Source of the DNA: CAVPDE01 sp964580575
Lineage (GTDB): Bacteria > Desulfobacterota > DSM-4660 > Desulfatiglandales > HGW-15
Reading direction: 5' to 3'
DNA length: 27,584 nucleotides
Assembly: GCA_964580575.1 (NCBI GenBank)
Contig: CAZOLJ010000060.1
Coordinates: 1-27,584 of the forward strand
Position 1 is the first letter of the stretch; the number at the start of each line of letters is the position of its first letter. Shown here piece by piece: positions 8,698 to 16,419 of the stretch. The notes below the pieces were generated by a model. It worked only from the letters and a program-made list of their open reading frames with translations. It was not told the origin of the DNA and searched no databases. A program made the position numbers and the translations under genes.

Positions 8698-9048
8698 AAG
8701 AAGAGGCCGGCAGGGGACGGAAGGATGTTGGTGAAATACAGGCAAAGGCCGTCCTGAGCCGGTGACGCAGGGTAGCTTATGGTGAAGGATTTGAAACCAT
8801 CACCAGGGGGTGATTCTCTCTGGACGAGAAAGGTGCAGCGCCATATCGCCTATGTGAGGCGACACTCCAGCAAATGGAGAACCATCAGCAGCGGGATCAG
8901 AGGTTGGGGCGTTCTTGATATGACGATTGGGAGAGGAATCACACAACAGCTCAGCGAAGGAGATCAGGCCGGAGCCAAGAGTTTGAGCCACCGCCGGAAG
9001 AATTCGCAATTTCATGCGAGCTGATGACACAGGAAGAGATCTGACACC
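8698..9048 (+). other. Intergenic gap with one weak 81-codon ORF
   Basis: The gap contains a frame from ATG 8779 to 9024 (81 aa, Arg- and Ser-rich) with no clear Shine-Dalgarno and no family I recognise. A small hairpin (ATCACC, AGGG, GGTGAT) lies near 8808 inside it. I do not support the ORF as a gene. No terminator with a T-run was found after the activase. Confidence 0.3.
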
Positions 9049-9807
9049 ATGCCGAAGGATAACATGATCCTGTATTGTGGCGACACGGCGCTGCGGGAAG
9101 CCGGATCCTACCTCGCAGGAGTGATGGCCCACTTCTCCATCCCCTTTGATTATCTTGCCTCCCATGAGAGATTCAACGATGAATTTCTCTTTCGTGCCTA
9201 TCGGGCCATTGTCCTGAGTGACTATCCTGCGATCAACTTCACTCCCGGTCAGTTGGCGAAGCTGGCGGAAAAGGTTCACCAGGGCGTGGGCCTCTTGATG
9301 ATCGGGGGGTGGGCGTCCTTTGCAGGAGCGAACCGGGAATACACCGACACGGTTCTGAGAGAAGTGCTGCCGGTCATTATGCAGGAACAGGACGATCGTG
9401 TGAACAGCTGGCAGCCCTGTGTCATTGAAAAAAAGATGGATCATGCGATCGTGGATGGTTTGCCGTTCCACGGATTCTCGCCGAGCGTCGGCGGTTTCAA
9501 TCGCTTTCAAGCCAAGCCCGGTGCTGAGACGGTTTTGACCGTCCGTCCCATCGGGGTGTCGCGCAAAGAGGACAAACTGGTCTTCAGCCCATCCCCCGAC
9601 AGCGACCCTCTCCTGGTCGTCGGCAATCATGGATCAGGCCGCGTGTGCGCCTTTGCCAGTGATGTTGCGCCCCATTGGGCGGGCGGGTTGGTTGACTGGG
9701 GAGATACACGAATCTCGGTCCGGTCGGACGGTGCGAACCTGAGGGAAGTGGGAAACTGGTATGCAGCCTTTTTCGAAAGCTTGATCCGGTGGATGATAAA
9801 GGAGTGA
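9049..9807 (+). CDS. DUF1355-like putative glutamine-amidotransferase-fold protein
   Basis: The 252-residue protein resembles the class I glutamine-amidotransferase-like DUF1355 family. It has an early beta-alpha core (VLSDYPAINF, then GVGLLMIGGWASFAG at ~84-98) and ends with the hallmark DPLLVVGNHGSGRVCAFASDVAPHW block followed by a WAGGLVDWG segment. In true amidotransferases the nucleophile elbow after the GG carries Cys; here it reads GGWASF, so glutaminase activity is unlikely. Relatives are linked to sugar or trehalose utilisation, but no substrate can be read here. ATG 9049 is preceded by AGGAAGAG with suitable spacing; a second ATG is at 9064. The gene ends one base before the convergent mreB stop. 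Confidence 0.75.
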   Translation: MPKDNMILYCGDTALREAGSYLAGVMAHFSIPFDYLASHERFNDEFLFRAYRAIVLSDYPAINFTPGQLAKLAEKVHQGVGLLMIGGWASFAGANREYTDTVLREVLPVIMQEQDDRVNSWQPCVIEKKMDHAIVDGLPFHGFSPSVGGFNRFQAKPGAETVLTVRPIGVSRKEDKLVFSPSPDSDPLLVVGNHGSGRVCAFASDVAPHWAGGLVDWGDTRISVRSDGANLREVGNWYAAFFESLIRWMIKE

Positions 9808-9808
9808 G

Positions 9809-10839
9809 CTATTTCCCCAGGTTTTTCAAGATCGCCAGATTGCTCAGAGCTTCGCCCGCGCCCAGAGCCACTGCCGAGAGCGGGTCAGCGGAGATCTTGG
9901 TGGGGAGCTTTGTCTCAGCCCTGAGCATCAAGCCGAGGTTCTTCAGCAGCGCTCCGCCTCCTGCCAGCATGACCCCGCAGTCCAAAAGGTCTGCAGCCAG
10001 CTCCGGGGGCATCTGCTCCAGCGCAGTGCGCACGGCCCCCACAATGGCGTTGAGCTGCTCGGAAATCGCCTCCCTCACTTCATCAGAGTCTATGCTCAAC
10101 ACCTTCGGTGTTCCCGTGGTCAGGTCTCTCCCCTTGACCTCAAGGCTCTCCAGGGTGTTCCCGGGAAATGCACTGCCGATGGTCATCTTGATGATCTCGG
10201 CCGAACTGCTCCCGATGAGGAGACGATATTTCTTCTTGATGTATTCGACGATGGCCTCGTCCATCTTGTCCCCGGCCACTCTGACCGAAATGCTGAAGAC
10301 AATCCCGCCAAGCGAGATCACCGCAACCTCTGTCGTGCCCCCGCCGATATCCACGATCATGCTCCCTCTGGGTTCCGTGACAGGGAGTCCGGCGCCGATG
10401 GCAGCAGCCATGGGCTCCTCGATGAAAAAAACCTCTCTGGCACCGGCAGACTCCGCCGACTCCTTCACCGCTTTCTTCTCCACCTCGGTAATGCCGCTCG
10501 GGACTCCGATGATGATGCGGGGTCTCACAAGTCTGCGCCCCGCATGAACCGTTCTAATGAAATACCTGAGCATGGCCTCGGCAATGTCAAAATCGGCAAT
10601 CACCCCATCCTTCATGGGGCGGATCGCGACGATGTTCCCGGGGGTTCTTCCCAGCATGGATTTGGCTTCTTTGCCTACGGCCAAGACTTTCCTGGTTCCT
10701 CGATCGTCTTTCTTCATTGCGACGACGGAGGGCTCATAAGGACAATGCCTTTCCCTTTCACATAAACAAGGGTGTTGGCGGTGCCGAGGTCAATCGCTAA
10801 ATCATGAGAGAACAGGCCGGATAACGCACGCAGAACCAT
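9809..10839 (-). CDS. mreB: Rod-shape-determining protein MreB, with a one-base frameshift near its N-terminus
   Basis: Read on the minus strand from ATG 10839 (GGAGG 12 bp upstream), the first frame gives MVLRALSGLFSHDLAIDLG, then TANTLVYVKGKGIVL, the normal MreB start with the phosphate-1 motif. It then breaks and stops at 10714-10716. One frame over, EPSVVAMKK continues and runs as textbook MreB to TAG 9809: PMKDGVIADF, RPRIIIGVPSGITEVEK, EEPMAAAIGAGLP, VDIGGGTTEVAVISLGG, VRVAGDKMDEAI, LAGGGALL. Restoring one base near 10729-10732 (CTTAT to CTTAAT) gives ...GIVLNEPSVVAMKK. The repaired protein would be ~343 residues, the usual length. MreB is the actin-like scaffold that directs elongation of the cell wall under the inner membrane. 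No mreC or mreD adjoins. The break could be a sequencing error or a true lesion; an internal ATG at 10717 yields a 302-residue protein lacking the nucleotide-binding N-terminus. Confidence 0.9.
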
Positions 10840-10961
10840 GGTTCCTGATTTCCTCCAAGAGTACCGGTACCCACATAGCAACAATCGTATGAGAGAAGAA
10901 TGGTCTATGTCTTCAACTTGTTGAAGCCCATGTCGTTCCCAGAAGTCCCGAGCAGCCTGCC

Positions 10962-11048
10962 CAATGCAAAATTCGGCTCACGAGGTTTGGCAGTGCAAAG
11001 CCCCGCTGCCGAATAGGGTGAGCAGAAGGGTGGTCCGACTTTAAGGAG
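10962..11048 (+). promoter_or_regulatory. Structured leader with alternative pairings, possible riboswitch-like element
   Basis: ATTCGGC (10971-10977) can pair perfectly with GCCGAAT (11008-11014). A competing fold pairs GCTCAC (10976-10981) with GTGAGC (11018-11023) around an inner GGCAG/CTGCC stem (10989-10993 with 11006-11010). Two GCAAA copies occur, at 10966-10970 and in GCAAAGCC at 10995-11002, faintly recalling c-di-GMP-I (GEMM) riboswitches, but the tetraloop and 3' receptor stem are not convincing. An AAGGAG ribosome site and a 37-codon ORF follow directly. No known riboswitch class can be claimed. Confidence 0.3.
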
Positions 11049-11056
11049 CAAGGGTA

Positions 11057-11170
11057 ATGCCAAAGGACTCGAAAGGAGAAAACCTGCCGGTATCGTTGGA
11101 GTTTGCAAACCTGCTGGCGTGTGTTGCAGTCAATAAGTGGATGGATTTCCCTACAGAAGAAAAAGGGTGA
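11057..11170 (+). CDS. Short ORF of 37 codons with a good ribosome site, function unknown
   Basis: ATG 11057 is preceded by AAGGAG at 11043-11048 with 8-nt spacing, and the frame ends at TGA 11168-11170. The peptide begins MPKDSKGENLPVSLEF and contains a small hydrophobic stretch, ANLLACVAV. I recognise no family. It sits directly behind the structured segment at 10962-11048, so it could be a leader peptide or a truncated gene start. It lies in a ~510-bp space between two minus-strand genes that otherwise holds no gene. Confidence 0.35.
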   Translation: MPKDSKGENLPVSLEFANLLACVAVNKWMDFPTEEKG

Positions 11171-11350
11171 GTTGACCCTGTGTCATGTTAAAGATTTGAT
11201 AATACCCGGCGTTCGCTCAAGTTTTCGGCATTTGTCGGGGTGTAAGGAAAAGCATGCACGTCGAACGCTTCCTGCTCAAGGCGTCTTTTCGAAATCCTCT
11301 CAGCTCACATCTGGACGCGTGCTGCCTTGCCTCCTCTTGTGCTGAATTCG
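11171..11350. other. Intergenic space with no supported gene
   Basis: Nothing coding is supported here. A TTGACCCTGTGTCATGTTAA sequence at 11172-11191 is nearly repeated at 15854-15873 upstream of the ACT-domain gene. A GATAAT (11198-11203) lies downstream of its TTGACC, but at 20 bp the spacing is wrong for a standard promoter. Confidence 0.3.
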
Positions 11351-13237
11351 TCACAGGGCGGTGCCGATGAGGCAAATAGCAATTTTTTCAAATTCGCCCT
11401 TTTGCGTCATCTCGAATTTCTCCATGAAGAGACGATCGATGTCGTGGGGAGAATTGCTCCGGTATCTCTTCAGAAATCTCTGCAGTTCGTCCGGGCCGGC
11501 ATTGTACATGGCATAGACCGCTCGCGCCAGAACCGTTTCATCGCTCAGGCTTTGAGCCTCCATCCGGGTGAGAGCGTAATCCTGCATGTAGAGATCGAGA
11601 ATTTCGGCTCCGGCCCGGGCATTGTACCGGATATCCCATCGGAGGCTGTCCCGTTGGTACAATCCTCGCCAGACCCTTTCGTTGATTTGCATCAGGCCGA
11701 CGGAGGTTCGATTGTATGAAAGGAGGTAGGTCACCTTATCGCGCTTTTTTTCGAGTTGCCGCCAGCAGCTTTCCTGCCATGCTGTGGCAAGGACGAGGAG
11801 ACGGTACAGGGGCTGAACCTTGGAGGGCTGCTGGTTCTTTGAAAGCGTTTCTTCAGTTGCCTTTTGCAGGACCTGGTGGACCTTGTCCAGATACTGAGGC
11901 AAACCTCCCTGGCTTTGAGGTGGAATCCATTCCCGGAGTTCGGCCGGAATCCCGGGGGCTCTGTCGCCGGCAGAAGCGAGTCGCAGGAAAGAGCCGTGCC
12001 AGAGAGACTCCTTAGGAGGCATCTCCTCTGATTCCACCGGGGATTCAAATTCCTCAACATCGAAGCTCGGACCGCTCTCGGGCAACGGCGGGCCGAGACC
12101 GAGCAGCTCCCGCAATCGCGGATCCAGTTCGTAACTGTAGACCAGGCCCGCATCCTTGCCTTCTTCACCCAGAAGAGAGGCGAGCCTGCGAAGACCCTGC
12201 GGGGTCATCTCTATGCCTACGGCAGGTCCAAGCTTTTCGACAATCGCCAGGGCATCGGCAGCAGTGAAAAACGCAAGGTGCCTCAAGAGCGAACCGGAGG
12301 ATTCTTGAAGCAGGTATTTTCGCAGAATCTTCGAAATGCGATCCCAGGAGTTCGTGAACTGCGTGTTGATCAAACCCTGCGTCAGCGTGTTTCCGGAGAG
12401 GGCCTGGGTGAAGCTGTAGCGCATGCTGAGCAGGGTGTCGAGGATTTCACGCCTCTCCCCTTGCTCCAGAGTCCGGCCGATGAGAGTTTCGATTTCACGA
12501 ACAAAAAATGCGTCCCAGGCTTCCCAGTTCCTGCTCATGGCCTCAATATCGGAGGGGGTGATCTCCGGGACTTTTTCAACCGCAGGAGAGACGTCGACCT
12601 CCATCATCAGCCGCGATCTCACCGCATCCGATTGTATCAAGACCTCGCCCGGTCGGAGGGTGTTCAGCCAGGACTGCACTTTCGGCATTTGCGTTTCTGC
12701 AAAAAAGAGAGGCAGGAGTTCTTTCAGTTCTTTTACCGGCGATGACAGGTCGATTCTCATCTGGTCCATGGTGCTGTGGAGATACCCTTTCGCATAATCC
12801 CAGAAAATCCCGGCCAGGAAAGGTCGCTTATGTTTCTGATCGTAAATGAAAGAGTCTTCTGTTTTGAACTTGATCTGCCAGTCTCCTTTATCCAGCCGGA
12901 GGCTCTGGATGATTTCTATTTCGCCGGTCCAGTTCACGATGTTAAAGCAGGTCGATCCAATCCGAAAACCGCTCTGGAATCTGATCTTGCTTCTTATGCC
13001 CAGGGAGGTTTGAACCGGGAACACTTGGGGATCCCAGAGTTCAATCGTGGCGCACCAGTCCGGGTCTTCCAAAAGCAGCCTGTCTCCGGGCGAGGTGTAG
13101 ATTTTGTCTATCACCATGGATCGAACCAGAGGGAATTCGAGAGTCAGCGGAATTTCAACAGTTCGGGTGTCAGCCGAAGCAAAGCCGGGATGAAAGAAGA
13201 ACAAAAACAGGAGGCAGCCTGACAATACTCTTTTCAT
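11351..13237 (-). CDS. Secreted lytic transglycosylase with large unique N-terminal region
   Basis: This 628-residue protein starts at ATG 13237 (GGAGG upstream) with a clear signal peptide, MKRVLSGCLLFLFFFHPGFASA, so it is periplasmic or outer-membrane-associated. The C-terminal ~170 residues are an SLT domain: ATAWQESCW with catalytic E489, SVGLMQIN, YNARAGAEILDLY and YAMYNAGP, the four usual goose-lysozyme/Slt motifs. Such enzymes cut the MurNAc-GlcNAc bond non-hydrolytically, leaving 1,6-anhydro ends, in wall remodelling or assembly of envelope machines. The ~450 residues before it match nothing I recognise and lack the TPR-like superhelix pattern of Slt70. A -10/-35 pair sits just upstream. 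It is a single-gene unit on the minus strand. Confidence 0.88.
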   Translation of the reverse strand: MKRVLSGCLLFLFFFHPGFASADTRTVEIPLTLEFPLVRSMVIDKIYTSPGDRLLLEDPDWCATIELWDPQVFPVQTSLGIRSKIRFQSGFRIGSTCFNIVNWTGEIEIIQSLRLDKGDWQIKFKTEDSFIYDQKHKRPFLAGIFWDYAKGYLHSTMDQMRIDLSSPVKELKELLPLFFAETQMPKVQSWLNTLRPGEVLIQSDAVRSRLMMEVDVSPAVEKVPEITPSDIEAMSRNWEAWDAFFVREIETLIGRTLEQGERREILDTLLSMRYSFTQALSGNTLTQGLINTQFTNSWDRISKILRKYLLQESSGSLLRHLAFFTAADALAIVEKLGPAVGIEMTPQGLRRLASLLGEEGKDAGLVYSYELDPRLRELLGLGPPLPESGPSFDVEEFESPVESEEMPPKESLWHGSFLRLASAGDRAPGIPAELREWIPPQSQGGLPQYLDKVHQVLQKATEETLSKNQQPSKVQPLYRLLVLATAWQESCWRQLEKKRDKVTYLLSYNRTSVGLMQINERVWRGLYQRDSLRWDIRYNARAGAEILDLYMQDYALTRMEAQSLSDETVLARAVYAMYNAGPDELQRFLKRYRSNSPHDIDRLFMEKFEMTQKGEFEKIAICLIGTAL

Positions 13238-13262
13238 GGAAACCCTCCTCCACAATTAACCC

Positions 13263-13291
13263 AGTATAAACTCTCAGGGGTCGACAAGCAA
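13263..13291 (-). promoter_or_regulatory. Candidate sigma70 promoter for the lytic transglycosylase
   Basis: On the minus strand TTGCTT (13286-13291) and TATACT (13263-13268) are 17 bp apart. Transcription would begin near 13256, giving a short leader of ~20 nt that contains the GGAGG ribosome site. The -10 is strong and the -35 weak. Confidence 0.4.
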
Positions 13292-13355
13292 ATTTTCCGA
13301 AGGGGCTAGGGTCCGCGCCGGAGAATTCGGGAAAATACCTCGACTGTGGTGGCCA

Positions 13356-13384
13356 TTGTATTGTAAATTCCCAATAGATTTTAT
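13356..13384 (+). promoter_or_regulatory. Weak candidate promoter for the TPR gene group
   Basis: TTGTAT (13356-13361) and TTTTAT (13379-13384) are 17 bp apart in a locally AT-rich stretch, ~110 bp before the first plus-strand ORF. Both boxes match only partly. Confidence 0.22.
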
Positions 13385-13493
13385 GAGGGTGAACGGGCGG
13401 GGGGCTACACCGGATGAAAATTTTGTCCGTACCACCGGACATGGCCGGTTGGCCCTTCTCATGTATGGATGGTGGGTGGCGAGGTGAACGAGC

Positions 13494-13718
13494 GTGGATC
13501 CATTGTCTTTTGATTTTAAGCTGGACGAATTCGACCTGAGCCTTTTGCCGGTGGACGCAGAGTTTTTGAAGGGCAACGAGGTGATGCTGAGGTCTACCCT
13601 CGAGAGGTATGTGCGGGAGGTGTTCGATCGGCTGCCGGGAGAACGGCGCATCACTCATCATGAGGATCGTATCTCGGTCGCGTGGCTTGCAAGACCTCCC
13701 GGGACCTGGATTCCTTGA
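13494..13718 (+). CDS. Small protein of unknown function preceding the TPR gene
   Basis: The frame starts at GTG 13494, with an AGGTG-like ribosome site ~7 nt upstream, and encodes 74 residues beginning with acidic VDPLSFDFKLDEFDLSLLPV, then an Arg/Glu-rich helical part (TLERYVREVFDRLPGERR). It overlaps the TPR gene by 37 nt, suggesting coupled translation. I recognise no family. Third-position G/C preference looks like that of neighbouring genes, which mildly favours a real gene. The alternative is untranslated leader. Confidence 0.45.
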   Translation: MDPLSFDFKLDEFDLSLLPVDAEFLKGNEVMLRSTLERYVREVFDRLPGERRITHHEDRISVAWLARPPGTWIP

Positions 13719-14620
13719 TAGAAGTGGGGGTCGGCCTGATCCGGCAAAAGGCCTTTGGCACTGCTGAGACGATATTGAAAACCCTCCTCTCCAGAAATCC
13801 GGATGATCGCCGGCTCCTTTTCAACCTGGGGATCCTGCTGTGTGAGCAGGGGAGGCTCCAGGAGGCGCGGGCGGTGCTGAGAGGGCTCACCCGCACAGCG
13901 CCTGATTTTGCTGATGGATGGAATGCGCTGGGAGTCGCGCTTTCCAGGGAGGGGAAGCGGAAAGAGGCCTCAAGTGCGTTCCGGAAGAGATTGAGTCTGG
14001 CTCCTAACAACGGCTACACCCTGAGAAATCTTGGCACTCTGATGGCCAGGAAGGATCCGCAAGAGGCCCTATCCTTTCTCAAGCGGGCTGCAAAGCTCTT
14101 GCCCTCTGACCAGGCCGCTCAGTACACGTACGCCAAGATCCTTATGGACACAGGGAGGCCGACGGATGCCGACCCGGTGCTGAAAAAGGCCATTGCTCTG
14201 AACGAGCGCTCCGAGATTGCCGATCTCTGCCGGGAAGCCAGTCTCACCATAGCCCGTAGCAAACTGAAGGCACCTGTTCCCCGTGGGCTAAGGACGGATG
14301 CAGTCGTGTTTTGCCTGGCGGCGCTCGAAATGTTCAAAGAGGTGGGACGTGAAGGTACCAAGGCCGTTGTCTTTGAGCTCGCATCCCTCGCTGGCGGCGG
14401 TCTCGACATCAATGATCGCACCTCGCGCTTCCGTCTCGTGAGCCTGCCGGGGAAATTCTCCGCCCTTCAGCTTGTCGTGACCATGTATGTGGGCGTGAAG
14501 AAAACGGCCCCACGGACGGATCCCGGTATCGACTTCTCCAGGGAGTATGCGTTCGCCCTTGCCATGTTACCGGGAAAGAAAAAGAAATCGAGGACAAGGA
14601 AGGTGAAAACCAGGCTCTGA
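13682..14620 (+). CDS. TPR-repeat protein with unknown C-terminal domain
   Basis: This protein of up to 312 residues (GTG start at 13682) contains about four tetratricopeptide repeats between residues ~12 and 160. Consensus positions are clear: A..L..R.PDD.RLLFNLGILLCEQGRLQEA, then DGWNALGVALSREGKRKEASSAFRKRLSLAPNNGYTL. TPRs are helical scaffolds for protein-protein contacts. The last ~110 residues (KAVVFELASLAGGGLDINDRTSRFRLVSLPGKFSALQLV and on) form an unrecognised alpha/beta-looking domain with a Lys/Arg-rich tail. The start is uncertain: no good ribosome site fits the GTG and the preceding ORF overlaps. Without the MITE at 14648-14964, its stop would lie only about 40 nt from the next gene, so the two were probably one operon. 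Confidence 0.8.
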   Translation: MACKTSRDLDSLIEVGVGLIRQKAFGTAETILKTLLSRNPDDRRLLFNLGILLCEQGRLQEARAVLRGLTRTAPDFADGWNALGVALSREGKRKEASSAFRKRLSLAPNNGYTLRNLGTLMARKDPQEALSFLKRAAKLLPSDQAAQYTYAKILMDTGRPTDADPVLKKAIALNERSEIADLCREASLTIARSKLKAPVPRGLRTDAVVFCLAALEMFKEVGREGTKAVVFELASLAGGGLDINDRTSRFRLVSLPGKFSALQLVVTMYVGVKKTAPRTDPGIDFSREYAFALAMLPGKKKKSRTRKVKTRL

Positions 14621-14647
14621 TGAGCGGCCGAGCCATTCTAAGGAATT

Positions 14648-14964
14648 AGTAACATTCAAAAGTGTTTACATGGGACCGACTACTCTGGACAGGGCCGGGA
14701 CCCTTTTCCTGCGTTCCAAGGCCGCCAGGGGCGGCCAAGTCTCCCGGGCTGGTCTTTTCTACGGCTTATCTACGGGGGAGTTCTGCCCCCTCCCGCTGTT
14801 CCCCTCGCATGCGCTCGGGGCCAGGGGCTTCCCCCATTGATAAACCGTGAAAAGACGGCGCCCTCCCGCCAGTCACTCCGGGAAAGGCCCCCGGCCCTGT
14901 CCGACTTGCGGCACGCTGTCGGGGATAGCTTTGTATGCCTATGCAAACACTTTTGAACGATACC
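14648..14964. mobile_element. MITE-like fold-back element with 8-bp target duplication
   Basis: The 317-bp non-coding element is flanked by perfect 8-bp direct repeats AAGGAATT (14640-14647 and 14965-14972). Its terminal inverted repeats of 23 bp (left AGTAACATTCAAAAGTGTTT..., right arm GGTATCGTTCAAAAGTGTTT... on the minus strand) agree at 19 positions. The element is palindromic through much of its length: GGACAGGGCCGGG 14687-14699 pairs with 14890-14902, GTCTTTTC 14752-14759 with GAAAAGAC 14849-14856, and ACGGCTTATC 14761-14770 with GATAAACCGT 14839-14848. A local perfect hairpin (GGCCGCC, AGG, GGCGGCC) lies at 14720-14736. An 8-bp duplication fits transposases of families such as ISL3, IS1595 or IS66, but the family is not determined. 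No transposase is encoded, so movement would need one in trans. Confidence 0.8.
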
Positions 14965-14986
14965 AAGGAATTCGAACATCAGCACC

Positions 14987-15646
14987 ATGGGGAGCTCAAT
15001 GACGGCGAAGGAACTCTTTTCGAAAATGGAAGGGCGTTTCGGCAAGTACCACGACTGCGGTGTGGTCTGCAGCAACGGGGAGGACATCAAGAGCGTCGTC
15101 TGCGAAATAGACTGGTACATGCTTTACCATGTCATGACAGACCGGAACGCGCTCTATGTTGTGCACCACCCGGTGAGCGACTTTGCGCTCAGGCTCAGCG
15201 AGATCAACCCCGAGGAAAGGGAGGACGACATCCGATCAGAGGCACAGAACTGGCTTCTGGAGTTCAGGGCCCGCGAGCTTCAAATGAACCTTGCCGTGGC
15301 CCACACCATGGCCGACAAGATGCTCGAAGCCGAGCTCTCCGAGTGCCTCGAAGGAGCCGAGGGTCAGCAGATCGTCACACGCATAAACGGTTTCTTCGAC
15401 CGATTCTTCGATCCCCATCCCGCGATTGTCGTTCTTCCCGGCGCCCGGCGCCTGATCGAGCAAGGAGCGCTGGCCACCGTGGTGATCGGCACCTATGGGT
15501 ATGAGGCGAAGAAAGACAGGATCTATGTGGACCAGTGCGGGATGGAGGAGACCGACCAGGCCATCACCATACCGCACTCGCTGGTGGATGCGGCGGCAAT
15601 GAGTCTGTGGAAAGCGGCTGCCCTGTCATCGATGTCCGAATCGTAG
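14987..15646 (+). CDS. Hypothetical protein, about 219 residues
   Basis: The protein begins MGSSMTAKELFSKMEGRF and is soluble and acidic, with no signal peptide or membrane helix. I recognise no family. Visible features are a CGVVCSNGEDIKSVVCEIDW segment (three Cys), a central helical stretch rich in Glu and Ala (~75-130), and FFDPHPAIVVLPGARRLIEQGALATVVIGTYG near 145-175. A second ATG at 14999 has GGGGAG 4 nt upstream and may be the true start. The MITE ends 22 bp before the first ATG, so the native upstream region has been displaced; before insertion it probably followed the TPR gene on one transcript. Confidence 0.7.
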   Translation: MGSSMTAKELFSKMEGRFGKYHDCGVVCSNGEDIKSVVCEIDWYMLYHVMTDRNALYVVHHPVSDFALRLSEINPEEREDDIRSEAQNWLLEFRARELQMNLAVAHTMADKMLEAELSECLEGAEGQQIVTRINGFFDRFFDPHPAIVVLPGARRLIEQGALATVVIGTYGYEAKKDRIYVDQCGMEETDQAITIPHSLVDAAAMSLWKAAALSSMSES

Positions 15647-15708
15647 AGTGTTGAGGCAAAGGAAACGTTTTCGGATGGAAGCTTGATCTCAAACAAGGAG
15701 GGAGAGTT

Positions 15709-15804
15709 ATGGAGAAAGGGAAAGCGGTTCAACCGGACCAAGCCCGCTGGGAGCCTCATCCGCAGCTCAAGGACGTGAAGGTGACGTCGAAGAGGATCTG
15801 CTGA
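15709..15804 (+). pseudogene. Short ORF or remnant, 31 codons, strong ribosome site
   Basis: AAGGAGGGAGAGTT precedes ATG 15709. The frame encodes MEKGKAVQPDQARWEPHPQL and ten more residues, then TGA. Shifting frame near 15787 allows continuation EEDLLIYDVFYPYLA to a stop at about 15835, so the piece may be the start of a frameshifted and truncated gene. The WEPHPQLKDV pattern vaguely resembles cupin-like proteins, but that is a guess. The optimal ribosome site suggests it once began a real gene. Confidence 0.3.
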
Positions 15805-15897
15805 TCTATGATGTGTTCTATCCCTACTTGGCGTGAGGTGGGGATGCTTGTGCTTGACCCCTGTGTCATGTAACCCCAAGACAAAAGGAGAGACACC

Positions 15898-16311
15898 ATG
15901 GCAGATGTGATCAGGAAGGTTTCGTACTTTGCGATGGACGTGGCGGACAAGCCGGGAGAGGCCGCAAGGGTTCTCACGGCGCTCAGCCGGGCCGGCGTAA
16001 ATCTTCTGGCCTTCAGCGGGTTCCCCCGCGGCAGACGTGCGCAGCTCGACTTCATCCCTGAGGATGCGGAGCTTTTCCGTAAAGCGCTGAGCACGGCGAA
16101 GCTGAAGGTGCAATCAAAGAAAACAGGGTTCCTGGTTCAAGGGGATGACCGGCCGGGTGCGGTGGCCGAGGTGCTCCAGAAGCTGGGGGACGCAGCGATC
16201 AACGTCACCGCCGTGGACGGGGTAAGCGCCGGCGGAGGGCGCTGGGGCGCCATTCTCTGGGTTAAGCCGCAGAGCGTGGTTAAGGCTGCCAAAGTGCTCG
16301 AGGCGGTCTGA
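15898..16311 (+). CDS. Tandem ACT-domain protein
   Basis: This 137-residue protein has two ACT domains: residues ~6-70 (FAMDVADKPGEAARVLTALSRAGVNLLAFSGFP) and ~75-137 (FLVQGDDRPGAVAEVLQKLGDAAINVTAVDGV). Both show the usual beta-alpha-beta-beta-alpha-beta spacing with D-K/R-PG at the first turn, where ligands bind at subunit interfaces. ACT pairs commonly bind amino acids and act as stand-alone regulators. No catalytic domain is attached. ATG 15898 follows AAGGAG with 7-nt spacing. It is isolated from other metabolic genes here, so its ligand is unknown. Confidence 0.85.
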   Translation: MADVIRKVSYFAMDVADKPGEAARVLTALSRAGVNLLAFSGFPRGRRAQLDFIPEDAELFRKALSTAKLKVQSKKTGFLVQGDDRPGAVAEVLQKLGDAAINVTAVDGVSAGGGRWGAILWVKPQSVVKAAKVLEAV

Positions 16312-16419
16312 TCCAGGCCCTACATCTCGGCAGCAGCCGTTCCTTTTTTCTCCACTCTCCACCAAGGGAGAGGTCTGCCCCGGCATTGGGGCAGGCGGGG
16401 AAGTCGAATTGGTAAGGAT

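Noticed and set aside
10962..11040. Full assignment as a c-di-GMP-I (GEMM) riboswitch
   Set aside because: GCAAA and GCAAAGCC words are suggestive, but the conserved GNRA tetraloop, its receptor and the 3' strand are not convincingly present, so only a generic structured element is reported.
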